NCBI GenBank assembly: GCA_951230915.1
Contig: OX579640.1
Coordinates: forward strand, 21,410,981-21,474,980
DNA length: 64,000 bases
Source of the DNA: Antitrichia curtipendula
Lineage: Eukaryota; Streptophyta; Bryopsida; Hypnales; Leucodontaceae
Direction of reading: 5' to 3'
The notes below the pieces were generated by a model, which worked only from the letters and a program-made list of their open reading frames with translations, searched no databases and was not told the origin of the DNA. Both the position numbers and the translations under genes were made by a program. Shown piece by piece: positions 48,864 through 59,803 of the stretch (position 1 is its first letter; the number at the start of each line of letters is the position of its first letter).

Positions 48864-50729
48864 TCACTCGCAGGGGTGTAATATGGTCTGGAAAACTCGC
48901 TCCGTGGAAAGACTTTCTACAAAAGTTGGGTGTTCAGCTATTTCATTCAAGAGTTCTATGCAAAGCTCTTCCTGAATCATGTGGTTCACATCGCAATAAT
49001 ATGTTGATAGAAATTCTCTGTTGTCAACATCTTCAAAGTACATACAAAACAAAAGCTTGAATTGTTCAAAATAGCAGCATGTACGAAGTATCCCTTTCAC
49101 CCTCACCATATGAGGTATCTAAGAAACGGTGGAGGACTTCTGCCACTGGACTGGGAAAATAACCTGAGCTATCAAGCAAATTAATCAACTAACACTATAT
49201 GAAAAGCACGTTTTTGGTGTCTTTCAGCAACAAACGCGTCGTGTTTTTCCAAACGTCAGATGTTCCAAAAAATATGTACGTGTTTTACAGAAAATGGGAC
49301 CATGTCACTGTGGACAGCTATGTTTGTGACAATGTCAACTGCGACATGGCCATGTTTTTATAAAACATCGCAAACAACATAAATTGCCACGTCAGCAAGT
49401 AGATTTAGAAAAGGGTAGCCACATGGATATTTTGGAAAAAAATAAATGGATGGATGGATGGACATTGAGCTGGACGTCCATCTGGACGTCTCAAACAATG
49501 TAGGCTAATTATTCCATATCGTTTGTCTCATAATGGACAAATTTTTTAGCAAAGGGCAGCCACGTGGCATATTTTGGAAAAAAATAAATGATGGATGGAT
49601 GGACATCGGGTTGGACGTCTAAACCAACATGTTGGATGTCGGGTTGAACATCTCAAACAACGTAGGCTATTTATCCCATATCGTTTGTCGCACCAGGGAC
49701 AAAGAATGGGTATAAATATGACTCTTAAAATGTTCATTTTTATGTAATTTTTCCATCAAAATAAAATTGATGGTAAATGGTAAGTTTTTTTACTTCTTGG
49801 TGAATTCTACATTTTTTTTTGTTTACTTTTTATTTATATTAACTAATTTATGTTTATTTTTTAATGTATATTAATTAATTTTAAAAAAAAAATGGATTGG
49901 ATGAAAAGAACGGAATGGATGAAAAAATAGGCTAGATGAAAAATGTCAGATTCTCTGACCTCTACGTCATCCACCACGTCAGACGCGGTCAAGTTAAAAA
50001 AAAAAATTACGTGGCAGTGCCCGTCTCAGTGGCGCCTCCATGGCACTGAGATGCCCTCCACGTGTCGAACTCTGAGGACCTCAGTAGACATTGTCCTCAA
50101 CCACGTTTTTGGAAAAACACGTAGAAAAATGATGCGTTTTTCCACATTTCAACATGTTTTAGCCACGTCAAATCAAACGGATTTTAGGAGACGTCAACGC
50201 TGATGATTTTCCCGTCTCACACAACGCATTCTCTCGTTTTTTCAGACGTTTTCAAAAAGTCCGTTTTCTTATAGTGTAAACAATCCAATCCAAAATTGAA
50301 GCTGTAAAAAGCTTACCTCTCTTTAAACCTCGGAACTCTGTGAAAGCACAACCCCCTTAGAATCTACTCACTAATATTGTCAAGCTCTGCGACGTTGATT
50401 GCACTCTGAATTTGCCCGTGTATCATTTGGACAACTATGCTTTTGTACTGCACTTGAAGCGACTTATCTTGACTTATCTTCTCCGATTCTGCAAGAACGT
50501 ACTGAAGGCCTTGGGAGCGTTGACTTGATGCAACTGCTGCTTTAGTCAAGCACCTCCCAAAGACGCTAGATGGTTTCATGCCTAGATTGAAAATGTCTTG
50601 TACAGAGATGAAATAGGACAACAGAGAATAGGATTGTCCTTGATTGATGGATGCCAACAGCCATAGCCGTAAAACATCCTTTGTGAGGTACTCCTCGTCT
50701 TTGGGTTTGGGGTCTGAACGGCACTCCAT
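48864..50729 (-). pseudogene. Unknown gene split by a CACTA-type insertion
   Basis: Two protein-like blocks on the minus strand. The first, from ATG at 50729 to about 50369, encodes about 120 residues (MECRSDPKPKDEEYLTKDVL, then LWLLASINQGQSYSLLSYFI, KSIVVQMIHGQIQSAINVAE) and ends at a possible donor ATTA|GTGAGT. The second lies at about 49160-48864. It opens after a possible AG acceptor with YFPSPVAEVLHRFLDTSYGE, shifts frame near 49070, and continues EQFKLLFCMYFEDVDNREFL, then NEIAEHPTFVESLSTERVFQ. Between them, in what would be the intron, sits the transposon 49193-50276. I do not recognise the family; both parts look helical. The frame shift suggests it is no longer functional, or that my exon border is wrong. 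Confidence 0.45.
49193..50276 (+). mobile_element. CACTA-type non-autonomous element, copy 1
   Basis: 1,084 bp. Ends CACTATATGAAAAGCACGTT and its inverted partner (AGTCCGTTTTCTTATAGTG), flanked by a 3-bp TAA target duplication (49190-49192 and 50277-50279). CACTA ends plus 3-bp duplications are the hallmark of the CACTA (En/Spm) superfamily. No transposase frame, so it needs help from elsewhere. It contains a ~165-bp internal tandem duplication (about 49390-49550 and 49550-49700, each with 'agccacgtgg(c)atattttgg' and 'gatggatgga'). Confidence 0.9.
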
Positions 50730-52083
50730 TTTTTGAAGAATGCATTTGCTAAGGTTGAAAAGAAGGCATCAGAGTGGCGAATTTTTTTTTTGTGGATGAG
50801 TGAGTAGTGTTTGTGAGCAATTGTTGTACATGAAATGATTAGCCTTCAACACTGATATACAAAGGAAATGTAGGTTTTACGGAGGAAAAGGAGAGAATGT
50901 TGTAAACATTAGCTTTCAATGAATTTAAAAAGGAGTTAACGGTAGTAAGTCTTGAAAGTCAAATGAACGAGAGCCTTCTGCCTTTTAGTTTGAAGATGTT
51001 TTATTATATATGGAAAAGCAAAATTTAAAGTGTATATAAGAACCTACTTGAACAGAAAAAAGTGTGACGTGCATGAGTACTAAAATAAATCTTATAGTGT
51101 GATGGCATTGTTCTAAGTATATCAAGCATGTTGTATAGATTCATTACCTTTTATGCTGATGAGGACAATGCTCCACAACCAAGACTGTTACAATAGTGGA
51201 AGTGGCTATAGGCAGGTAATATTCCATTCATGTGGAAAGAAATCTCAAAGAAATTCATATAGTCAGTCAGACGAACATACAACAAGTGTACAAGAGAGGA
51301 AAGAGGAAAGCATCTCTAGGATTAGATATTGGAAGTTAGGAAGAGGCTGAAAGTGGCATTGTTTCGGCTTTTCTGGTACTTGTAATGTTAATTCCAAATG
51401 AGGTGATGGAAGTATAAAGCATTAAAGAAAAAAATTAATTGAAGTACAGCAAGAAAAAAATGCAGGTGTAGAAGACATTTGAATATGAAGAAAAAGAATA
51501 ATTTCAACATTAAACATTGTAATGGAAGTTAGAAAAGAAAGTCATGAATCTACAAATAGAAAACAAGAACAACATTTATGAATTAGAATGAGTTAGAATC
51601 TTTTTTTTGTTCATAGATTAAATCATATTGTACTTGTTTTTTTAATTATGGATTTTATGACACATAATGAACTAATTATGGAAAGTAGAGTTCCAAGTGC
51701 ATGTTGGTAGGAAAAAGAGAATTTAACACATTCTGGTAGAAATAGTGCTTTTTGGAATGATCGAGGTGAAGTAAAGTGATTGACTCTTAAATCCCCTTGC
51801 ACTTCTATGAATTTTTGTAGTACTTAGAAGCATATTAATAGCAAATTAGCAATTGGAAAATGTGAACCCAATGAGTGAAATGTAAAGTATCTTCATTGCT
51901 ATAAGTGGAATGGTGACAATGTTGTAGTTGGTGACAGTTGGCAGACATAGCATTTGGAAGAGGCATTACTGAAGGAAGAATATTAGGGAATGATGATGTC
52001 AATTTCATTTTGCCCAAGTGAAAAAACAGGAAATGGACAGGGCATGTCTGTGAAGAGCCGATGCAAACCGAATGTTCTGTTGT
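50730..52083. other. Spacer between unknown gene and second CACTA element
   Basis: Includes the 5' side of the minus-strand unknown gene, then AT-rich purine-heavy sequence (50940-52000). A small open frame at 51153-51350 (contains CGKKSQRNSYSQSDEHTTSV) has no family match. No structured repeat recognised. Confidence 0.45.
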
Positions 52084-53167
52084 CACTAGAAGAAAAGCAC
52101 GTTTTTGCTACCGTTTAGCAGCAAACGTGTTGTGTTTTTCCAAACGTTAGATGTTCCCAAAAACATGTACGTGTTTTGTAGAAAACATGTACATGTTATG
52201 CAGAAAATGCGACCATGTCACTGTGGACGGCTATGTTTGTGACAATGTCAACTGCGACATAGCCATGTTTTTATAAAACGTCACATACAACATAAACCGC
52301 CATGTCAGCAAGTAGATTTAGAGAAGGGCAGTCATGTGGCATATTTTGGAAAAAAATAAATGGATGGATGGATGGACGTTGAGTTGGACGTCGAGCTGGA
52401 CATCTCAAACAACGTAGGCTAATTATTCCATATTGTTTGTCTCATAATGGACAAAATTTTTAGCAAAGGGCAGCCACGTGGCATATTTTGGAAAAAAAAG
52501 AAATGATGGATGCATGGATGTCGGGTTGGATGTCTGAAACAACGTGTTGGATGTCGGGCTAGACGTCTTAAACAACATAGGCTATTTATCCCATATCGTT
52601 TGTCGCACCATGGACAAAGAATGGGTATAAATATGACCCTTAAAATGTTCATTTTTATGTAATTTTTCTATCAAAATAAAATTGATGGAAATGGTAAGTT
52701 TGTTTACTTCTTGATGAATTCTACATTTTTTTGTTGCTTACTTTTATTTTTTAATTTATGTTAACTAATTATTTTTTGAAAAATGGATTGGATGGAAAAA
52801 ATGAGATGGATGAAAAAATAGGTGGGATGAAAAACATCAGATTCTCTGACCTCCACGTCATCCACCACGTCAGATGCGGTCAAGTAAAAAAAAAAGATTA
52901 CGTGGCAGTGCCCATCCGAGTGGCGCCTCCGTGGCACTCAGATGCCCTCCACGTGTCGACCTCTGAGGACCTCAATAGACATTGTTGTCATCCACGTTTT
53001 TGGAAAAACGAGTACAAAAGTGATGCGTTCTTCTAGATTTTCACATGTTTTTACCCCGTCTAATCAAACGGATTTTAGGAGACGTCAAAGCTGATCATTT
53101 TCGTGTCATACACAACGCATACTCGCGTTGTTTTGGACATTTTGAAAAAGTCCGTTTTCTTCTAGTG
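52084..53167 (+). mobile_element. CACTA-type non-autonomous element, copy 2
   Basis: Also 1,084 bp. Ends CACTAGAAGAAAAGCACGTT and AGTCCGTTTTCTTCTAGTG with a TGT target duplication (52081-52083 and 53168-53170). Closely related and in the same orientation as 49193-50276, including the internal tandem duplication, the 'gggtataaatatga' block, and the 'gatgccctccacgtgtcga' block. Small indels balance out, which is why the lengths agree. Confidence 0.9.
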
Positions 53168-53817
53168 TGTAGAGGTTTTTTCTATGTAGACGTACATATA
53201 GTTTCTAATGTGTATGTATGCGTTTGCAAGACACCGTATAGAATTTGCATATAAACTTTCAAGTTCTACAGTTCTTTTTGAATGGAAGTAAAACTTATGG
53301 CTTGCAATTTCCATTGGAAGGTAATTACAATATAAGATATTTATTATTAATATACATTTTTTGTAGTAGAACGTTCAATTCAAAGTGTAAGGGTGCAGGA
53401 GGAAGTCGTATGCACTTTGAGGCAAGTGAAAATGCAAATTATAGTTTTGTGTAGTAACAAAATATTTAAGAGCAATTTTTGTGAGTACGTTGATGTTGTA
53501 ATGTGTGAAGAGTTGTAATGTGATGCGGAAATCTAAAGTAGTTTTTGGCAATGTGGAATTGCAAGTGACAAACGACTAAGTAATTTGATGTGCAGTGGAC
53601 AACAAATGGGTTGTAAAACAGTGAAGGAGACTTCACTTGTATTACATGGAAGAGGCGAAGTGAAAGTGGAAGCTGTTGTTATGATGAAGAATTTAAAGCT
53701 TAGAACAGTAGTGTAGTCATCTTCTGTAAGTGTGGGGGTGCGTAAAGACAAGGTGCTATTATGTGGTGGGACCATGCAATTTGGTTTATGGCAAACAATG
53801 TTGATCGATTTTTTTCA
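53168..53817. other. Spacer upstream of RING pseudogene
   Basis: Purine-rich, low-complexity sequence without a recognised gene. It may hold upstream coding pieces of the RING pseudogene that are no longer readable. Confidence 0.4.
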
Positions 53818-54996
53818 GATGATTTGCACCCCACTCTGGTTTCTAAATTTGTTGCTTTTTGCATATGGCTTGCTAGAACGGGTCGAGTTGCCACAAAAAG
53901 CCACCTGACTTTCCTGTAAAGCCAAATTTGGATGATAGAAGCTGTTGTATCATTTGCAGCTAGCCCAAATGCAACTCTCTTTACCAGATACCTTGATTTG
54001 TCAGGATTCAGGAAGGTGGAATGGCTGTTAAAACTAGTGAGTTTTACACTTGCCAACCCACTCGTTCCCAGTCCAAGACCAGCTAATAAGCATGCCAGGA
54101 TTAATTGCAATGCTAAATCTGCTGAGAATAACTCGTCTACAGCTCCACGACATCAATATGCTTGGAGAGGACGAGGTAGATACAACTCCACGAGAGGGCG
54201 GCGTGGTTCTTACTCTGCTGAGCGAGTTGAAGCAAAGTTTGGAAGTACTCGCACAAACATGGAAGAACTAACAAACGCCATGCGTGCTTTGGAACTTCGT
54301 GCCAATAACACTGAGGCAGAGGTGGCGGTGCTGACTACAGCTCGAACAGCCTTGGAGCAGACCATGACCGCAATGAGTGCTCAAAATATGCGGTTGGTCC
54401 AAAATCCTCAGAAGGAGCAGAGGTTGCTTCAAATGTGCAACATGAAGTTGACATGCAGCTTAGCGCTAAACGAGACTAAGCAAATGCAACGTGAAGTGAG
54501 GTGAGTGGCTGCGGAATTCAATGATAGCGGTCAACGTTATTTTGGCTTGACCTCGTGGCCTTGGGTGGCAGAAATGTTCATCGATGATTTGCCAGTGTTT
54601 AGGGAGAATTCAAGCATTGATTGAAATGCCCATCCAGACTTGGAATTCCAATATAATATCGATCGCCAACGGTACGGGCCACCCAACCACGATGGCATTA
54701 CGCCACTAGTGTGGCCTTCCGTTCCAGATTTTGTACAAGATGGAACAACATGTATAATGTGCCAAGAACCGTTTGGCCCCGAGGGTGGATGGATTCTTGG
54801 TACATGTGGCCATCTATACCACCCCGTGTGTCTCATTCCACACATGGTCACCAGAAAGAGATGTGCGTAATGCAGGGCTCCATTTCATGCACGACTGTAC
54901 AAAACGTTTGGCCTTCAAGACCACATGCCTGAACATTACGAGCACAATGAAGAAAATTTACCGGGCATCGGTAATAGAGTACATTGGGATGAATGA
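53818..54996 (+). pseudogene. Decayed RING-finger gene with coiled-coil region
   Basis: A single frame stays protein-like for about 390 codons but contains four stops. It begins DDLHPTLVSKFVAFCIWLAR, stops at 53917 (TAA), continues IEAVVSFAASPNATLFTRYL, an Arg/Gly-rich stretch (YAWRGRGRYNSTRGRRG), a likely coiled coil (MEELTNAMRALELRANNTEA), stops at 54502 (TGA), then FGLTSWPWVAEMFIDDLPVF, another TGA before NAHPDLEF, and the RING: CIMCQEPF, ILGTCGHLYHPVCLIPHM, KRC, a TAA, then CRAPF. This gives the Cys-x2-Cys, Cys-x-His-x2-His-x2-Cys and Cys-x2-Cys pattern of an E3-ligase-type RING. It ends with an acidic His/Glu-rich tail and TGA at 54994. Each internal stop fits one C-to-T change (CAA or CGA). 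Family beyond RING not recognised. Confidence 0.65.
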
Positions 54997-56311
54997 AAGC
55001 CTCCCATTTAAAAGAAAATATAATCCAACTGGAAAAAAATATACAAATTTGTATTTCATTTTTTTGTGGATTTTTTTGTCTATCCGGAGTCCTAGACCGC
55101 CCGATGTCCCGATCTCCTCTGTTTGAGGTTATTGTGGCATACCCTTTGCTCTTAGGCACCGATTGGAATAGAAATTGTATTATGAATAAACTCATAAGTT
55201 TATCTATCATTCTATATTATCATTCTTATGAAAAAGTTTTCAAAAGTTTCAGTAAAAAATGAGATCATGGGAGCCTATCGAAAATCCATTTTGTCCCTTG
55301 CAGCAAGAACAATGAGAGTATGTTACTTTAGGGGCTAAGAAATAAAAACAATGGAAATTGTTTACCAAAGCAAGAAATAAATAACAAATTATTTTATTGC
55401 TTCATATTTGATGAAATCTCCTTTAAGTCCTTAGAATTAAACCAAAAAAAAATTCACGTTTTGTAACTTTTGTTCTATTAGTTTTAATCTTTTTTTAGTT
55501 GGACTATTGATTGACTACTCCCTCATGTTTATTTTTAAATCCAAAGTTTACAAATTAAAGTATTGAACATTTTCCATTTTTTCTCAAATGGCATTATGGA
55601 AATCAAATGATCAAAGTCTAATATCTTGCAATTGCTAACTTGATAAGGTCACGCTACATGAAATTTATTTGAAAATCAATTGAAATAAATGACTTTATGA
55701 ATGGCGATCCTATACTTGAAAGTCTTAAATTGAAAAGATTCTAATTTTTTCTTTTCATTTCATTTCAAGATGAACATGGTGAAATGACAACTTGGAGTTT
55801 TTTTTGGCAATAATTAGCATAGGGCCTACATAGATTAATATTTTTGAATTTCTTGCCATTTAGTCAATGTAAAATCAATTTAGCAACTTCTCTAATTAGA
55901 AATTCAATAACGAACTTTAATCCCTAGAATCCTAGATGCCCAAGTCATGTTTTGAGCTCCTACGAATTTGCTCTAAATTGAACAAAATGTCAACATTTTG
56001 ATTAGGTGATTAGGTGTATTAATTAAAAAAAAATTGTAACCGTATAAATTCAAACAAGACATGTTACAAATCTCATAGGTTGCTAAAACACAAAAATATC
56101 ACTTATAGAGTAAAAGATTCTAATGTTTGAACATGAGGGTGTTAAAACTACAAAAATGATGTGAAGTCTTTCAATCCTCTTTTCAGTATTTACAAGTCAA
56201 ATTTAAACAGTTTTTGACCCAAAAAATATGAGTTTAAATTGCCTAACATATATAACCCCAATCAATTTATGGCTTTTCAAAATATACTATATATATATTT
56301 TTTAATTTTAT
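54997..56311. other. AT-rich intergenic DNA
   Basis: No gene or structured repeat recognised. Short A/T-rich frames only. Confidence 0.5.
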
Positions 56312-57273
56312 TTAACCCCTAAAGGACCAAACACCGTTTTTTGACAACATAGTGTTTTTGGACAGCTCACCACGAATGGAATTTTTATTTTTTTTCTTTG
56401 AAATTTTCACACAAGATGTGCCCAAGGAGTAGCTTTAGGGCCCAATAATTTTTATAACTTTTGACCACATGGTTAAAAAGTTATGGTATGATATGTAGTT
56501 TTCATTGTTCGGCGGGTAGTTCGGGCAGCAAAAAAAACTTCTTTAAAAATCATTTTTTAGAGAAATAAAAATTTGAAATTGGTTCTCTAGATTTATGTGC
56601 ACAAAGTAAGCTTTAAATCATTCCACTTTGATTTATGAGATGAAAGTTATGAGGAATTTTAGTTGTGGGTAGTTTGCGGGTAGTTATAGAATCTCTACTC
56701 TAAAATAAACTTTGAAATCCTTTATTTAACTCAATTTTCAATATTTTTGGAAAAAAATATGAACACAAGGTGTAGATTGTTTATTACAACATTACAATCG
56801 TTTGGATTGGCATTTTTCAATTCCATAATTAAATCCTTAACAATTTAGTGTTTTGAATCATTTTCTACTTCTTTCTACAATTCTACTTACTATTTTTTTC
56901 CTATATGTTGTACAATTTCAAATGATCTGAAAATTTTCAAGCATGTAGCTAACTTGCTTTGAAGAATGAATCCAAAGAGTTACCACCATTTTGGACATTT
57001 TTTCATACAAATGTGACCATGTGAAGTGCAGCTGCCCGGTTTTTCGCAGGGACAAGAAAAGGGTTTTTGTCACTTCAAATGCTAATATCTTGCAATCTAC
57101 ACGGTGTAAATTTCTGAAATTTTTTCCACATCTTTTCAAACTAGTTTACTACAAGAATCCTATGGTTACATGTGTCCAAAAATGTTTTTTTTCCAAAATT
57201 TGATACTTGTACTAGAAATGGCAGTTTGGGAGCGTTTTTTGTGAAAACATAGTCAAAAACCTTTAGGGGGTAA
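56312..57273 (+). mobile_element. Family F element, copy 3
   Basis: About 962 bp, ends TTAACCCCTAAAGG and CCTTTAGGGGGTAA (one end base mutated). Same orientation and near-continuous similarity to 25566-26508, with a small internal duplication ('gggtagtttgcgggtagtt'). Non-coding. It directly abuts a GC-rich hAT-like fragment at 57274. Confidence 0.8.
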
Positions 57274-57599
57274 TTTTAAAGGTCGCCCGTCCGTCGGCCG
57301 TCCAGCTCGGCCGTCTAGCGCGGCCGTCGACGGAAGGTCGGCGATCCACACTACTAGAAAGGCCATGACTGAAACAACAAAAATCCAACTGAAAACTGTT
57401 GTTTTTTTAGTCATTTTGGACGCGTTGTTTCGAACAAAATCAAACTAAAAAGTGTTGTTTAATTTTGTTGTTTTGAACAAATTCAAAAACATTATTATTT
57501 TGAATTTATTTATTTTTTAAATTTTGGATGTTTTATTTTGAATTTGAATTTTTTTTTCAGCTGCCCGGTTTTTTTGGGCAATAGAAATAAAATTCCACC

Positions 57600-57712
57600 T
57601 CTCATGCGGGCAGGCCCCGCCACGTGGGCAGGGGTGCCACGCGGGCAAGCCCCACCACGGGGGTAGGGATGCCACGCGGGCAAGCCCCACCACGGGGGCA
57701 AGGGTGCCAGTC
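57600..57712. repeat. GC-rich tandem repeat, three ~35-bp units
   Basis: Units of the form GCGGGCAAGCCCCACCACGG followed by 'ggg.agggtgccac'. Markedly GC-rich island inside an otherwise AT-rich element. Confidence 0.85.
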
Positions 57713-57765
57713 CAAGGGTTTGAACCTTGGACCTCGTGTGTGAGGTCCAAGGTTCAAACCATTGC
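57713..57765. repeat. Short hairpin with tRNA-like B-box
   Basis: GGTTTGAACCTTGGACCTC, a GTGTGT loop, then GAGGTCCAAGGTTCAAACC: 19-bp perfect arms. GGTTCAAACC resembles the RNA polymerase III B-box, present in both orientations because of the palindrome. No tRNA cloverleaf can be drawn. Confidence 0.8.
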
Positions 57766-57852
57766 ACCATGCATTGCTTCTAGTGAGAAACTAGGGGTTT
57801 AGTTTTTATTCAGTTTGTTTTTGACATTGTTTTTCATTTTATTTTCAACGCA

Positions 57853-58200
57853 GCAGACTTCAGAGTCGTTTTAGGCACAATAAAACAACTTTTTTCAAAA
57901 AAAATTGAGCTAAGAAAAGTTGCTAAATAAAGCCAACTTTCACCTCCAAAAATCCGTTTGTGACTTTGATCCTCCAATCAAAAGTTATGGACAGAATTCA
58001 GAGAAGGTGTTTGAAAATATCAAAAAATATTTTCTTTATTACCTCTCTCTGATTTCTGTCCATAACTATTGATTAGAGTCTCAAAATCACAAACGGATTT
58101 TTGGAGGTGAAAGTTAGCTTGAATTTACAACTTTTCTTAGCTCAAAGTTTTTTGAGAAAAGCTGTTCTACTATGCCAAAATGACCTTCAAAGCTTGCTGA
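57853..58200. repeat. Long inverted repeat (arms about 160 bp)
   Basis: The left arm holds TTGAGCTAAGAAAAGTTG, then 'ccaactttcacctccaaaaatccgtttgtga', 'ttttgat'-type text and 'tatggacagaa'. The right arm repeats these in reverse complement order (TTCTGTCCATA, 'tcacaaacggatttttggaggtgaaagtt', 'caacttttcttagctcaa', 'tgccaaaatgac'). The centre is near 58025. RNA from either strand would fold into a long imperfect stem. Confidence 0.85.
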
Positions 58201-58710
58201 ATTGAAAAAACACTGAATTTTGAATGATTAAGTCATATGAAAAAATCATTATATTAGAATTATGTTTTAACTCCTAAATGCTTAAGGCACCATTTTTTTA
58301 TTTTTTATTTATAACAAATGGTGAGCCATGCATTAATTAAGGCACCAAATGTCGATGCCAACAATATTTTAAAGTTCAATTAAAAGTTGTCAAGTTCTGA
58401 TTTTTGATAGTTCTAATTTATGAAAAAATCCTTTTGAAATCTAGTTTTAGCATTAAAATCTGATTTTGAAAATGAATGATTATGATTTTTCTATTTAAGA
58501 TTGTGTGCAAAGGTATCCATTATTAATGTTCATTTTGTACTATTAGAAAGGAGTGTCAAATATAGTAGATCTTGGAGAAAAATGGCATGCTTATATGCCT
58601 TTTACTTAACTATAGAGATTTTGTTAACAATCTTGTTGAAATGTGTAAGACAAATTTCAAGTTGATTACATCTATTAGTTCTGGCTGCCAAAAATCTCTT
58701 TCTATGTAAA

Positions 58711-58820
58711 GATTCTCAAAGATTCCCAAAGATTCCAAAAAGATTCTAAAGATCCCAAAAAGATTCTAAAGATTCCAAAAAGATTCTAAAGATTCCAAAA
58801 AGATTCCAAAAAGATTTCAT
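58711..58820. repeat. GATTC(C/T)AAAA array
   Basis: About ten degenerate units of AAGATTCCAAAA / AAGATTCTAAAG. The same kind of array, inverted, is seen in the old fragment near 480-560. Confidence 0.85.
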
Positions 58821-59198
58821 ATTCTACTAAATTTTGTTCATTTGGTCATTGCACTACTTAAATCAACAGAAAAATAAGTGTCATTTTGTTGATTTTCACA
58901 GAAACTTCAAAAATCAGTGAAAATGGTCATTCCAGTGCCCCAAACAATAGAAATTAGTTGATTTTCTGTTGTTTTGGTCATGGTTTTCTAGTAGTGCCAG
59001 CTCGGCTGTCCAGCGCAGCCGTCGACGGAAAGTCGCCCGTCCAGCGCGGCCGTCCAGGATGAACTTCCATCCATTTCCATAGTTTTCATCCTCTGTCAAC
59101 GGTTCTCGTCCAGATTTCATCCTGACGGAAGCCGGGGTTGAATCCTGACGTCCTGACGGACGGACAGGACGTGACGGGGACAATCCTAAGGGGGATCT

Positions 59199-59480
59199 AT
59201 GGAGGTTTTTGGGAAGCGCATTGCAATTGATAAGAATTTACTCCTTATGATTAGAAAGTTACGAAAGCTGTCCCTCAACTACAGTAGGACTACTTGTCAT
59301 CATTTCAAACCTGTGCAAGTCGCCTTTGCGCTGAAAAGGCTGCCGGAATTCAAACCTGAGGATCCAGTTTTCACGTTTTTCAACACCTGCTTTGGACTTC
59401 CTGTCGAAAACGTGGTGAAGCTACATAAGACGGGAAAGTTGCCTGCGAAATACTTTAGAGAATACAGCATGGCGACTTGA
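59199..59480 (+). CDS. Hypothetical small protein (93 residues)
   Basis: Open frame from ATG at 59199 to TGA at 59478. It starts MEVFGKRIAIDKNLLLMIRK, contains KRLPEFKPEDPVFTFFNTCF and ends GKLPAKYFREYSMAT. Composition is protein-like (charged, few low-complexity runs), unlike the AT-rich frames elsewhere. I do not recognise it. It begins only 9 bp after a transposon end and precedes the HCF173 remnant, so it could be an orphan exon of a decayed gene or chance. No start context or splice site decides. Confidence 0.3.
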   Translation: MEVFGKRIAIDKNLLLMIRKLRKLSLNYSRTTCHHFKPVQVAFALKRLPEFKPEDPVFTFFNTCFGLPVENVVKLHKTGKLPAKYFREYSMAT

Positions 59481-59803
59481 AGGTCAAACGACTTTCCGTT
59501 TCTTTGCAAGTGTCGAGAAGCATTTCCATGTGTGGAAATACCGCAGTTGTAAATACCGCAGACCCAGGGGCCGGGAATGATCTCCTTGGGGTTTCTGTGA
59601 CATTGAATCAGTTTGAAAGTAAATTGACGAATGAGTCCGGATCGGATGAAGAGTACTCTCAGGAACGAAAGGTTTCGTATAATGATTCTTGCTGAAATAC
59701 TCGTAGTATTAGAATATGCAATTGTGTTGAATTTCAATTTGTGTTACTTCTGAAAATATGGTTTCCTATGCTTTGACCTGAAAATACAAACGAGGATCAG
59801 ATC

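Larger units (their letters stand above)
57349..58996 (+). mobile_element. CACTA-type non-autonomous element with long hairpin
   Basis: 1,648 bp. Left end CACTACTAGAAAGGCCATGA, right end TGGTTTTCTAGTAGTG preceded by 'ttgttttggtca' matching the left 'tgactgaaacaacaa'. A CCA target duplication lies at 57346-57348 and 58997-58999. No transposase frame. Inside are a GC-rich ~34-bp tandem repeat (57600-57712), a short perfect hairpin with a tRNA-like B-box (57713-57765), a long inverted repeat (57853-58200) and a GATTCCAAAA array (58711-58820). A decayed relative is at 315-560. Confidence 0.88.
57274..59190 (+). mobile_element. GC-rich hAT-like element split by a CACTA insertion
   Basis: Flanking halves at 57274-57348 and 58997-59190 are rich in GGCCGTC and CCGTCCAGC motifs. 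The right half ends GACGTGACGGGGACAATCCT, matching the right end of the small hAT element at 59804-60071 (GACGTGACGGGGACAACCCT). The left hAT end was not found and is probably lost at the border with the family F element. The halves are separated by the CACTA-type element 57349-58996. Confidence 0.6.

Noticed and set aside
57713..57765. Possible tRNA gene because of GGTTCAAACC
   Set aside because: No acceptor, D or anticodon stems can be drawn; the sequence is a simple palindrome.
57510..57770. Minus-strand open frame with Trp/Gly/Pro repeats
   Set aside because: It is a translation of the GC-rich tandem repeat in the CACTA element, with no domain.
58711..58820. Possible CRISPR-like array
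   Set aside because: Units are 10-12 bp, degenerate and without unique spacers, in a plant transposon; it is a simple tandem array.
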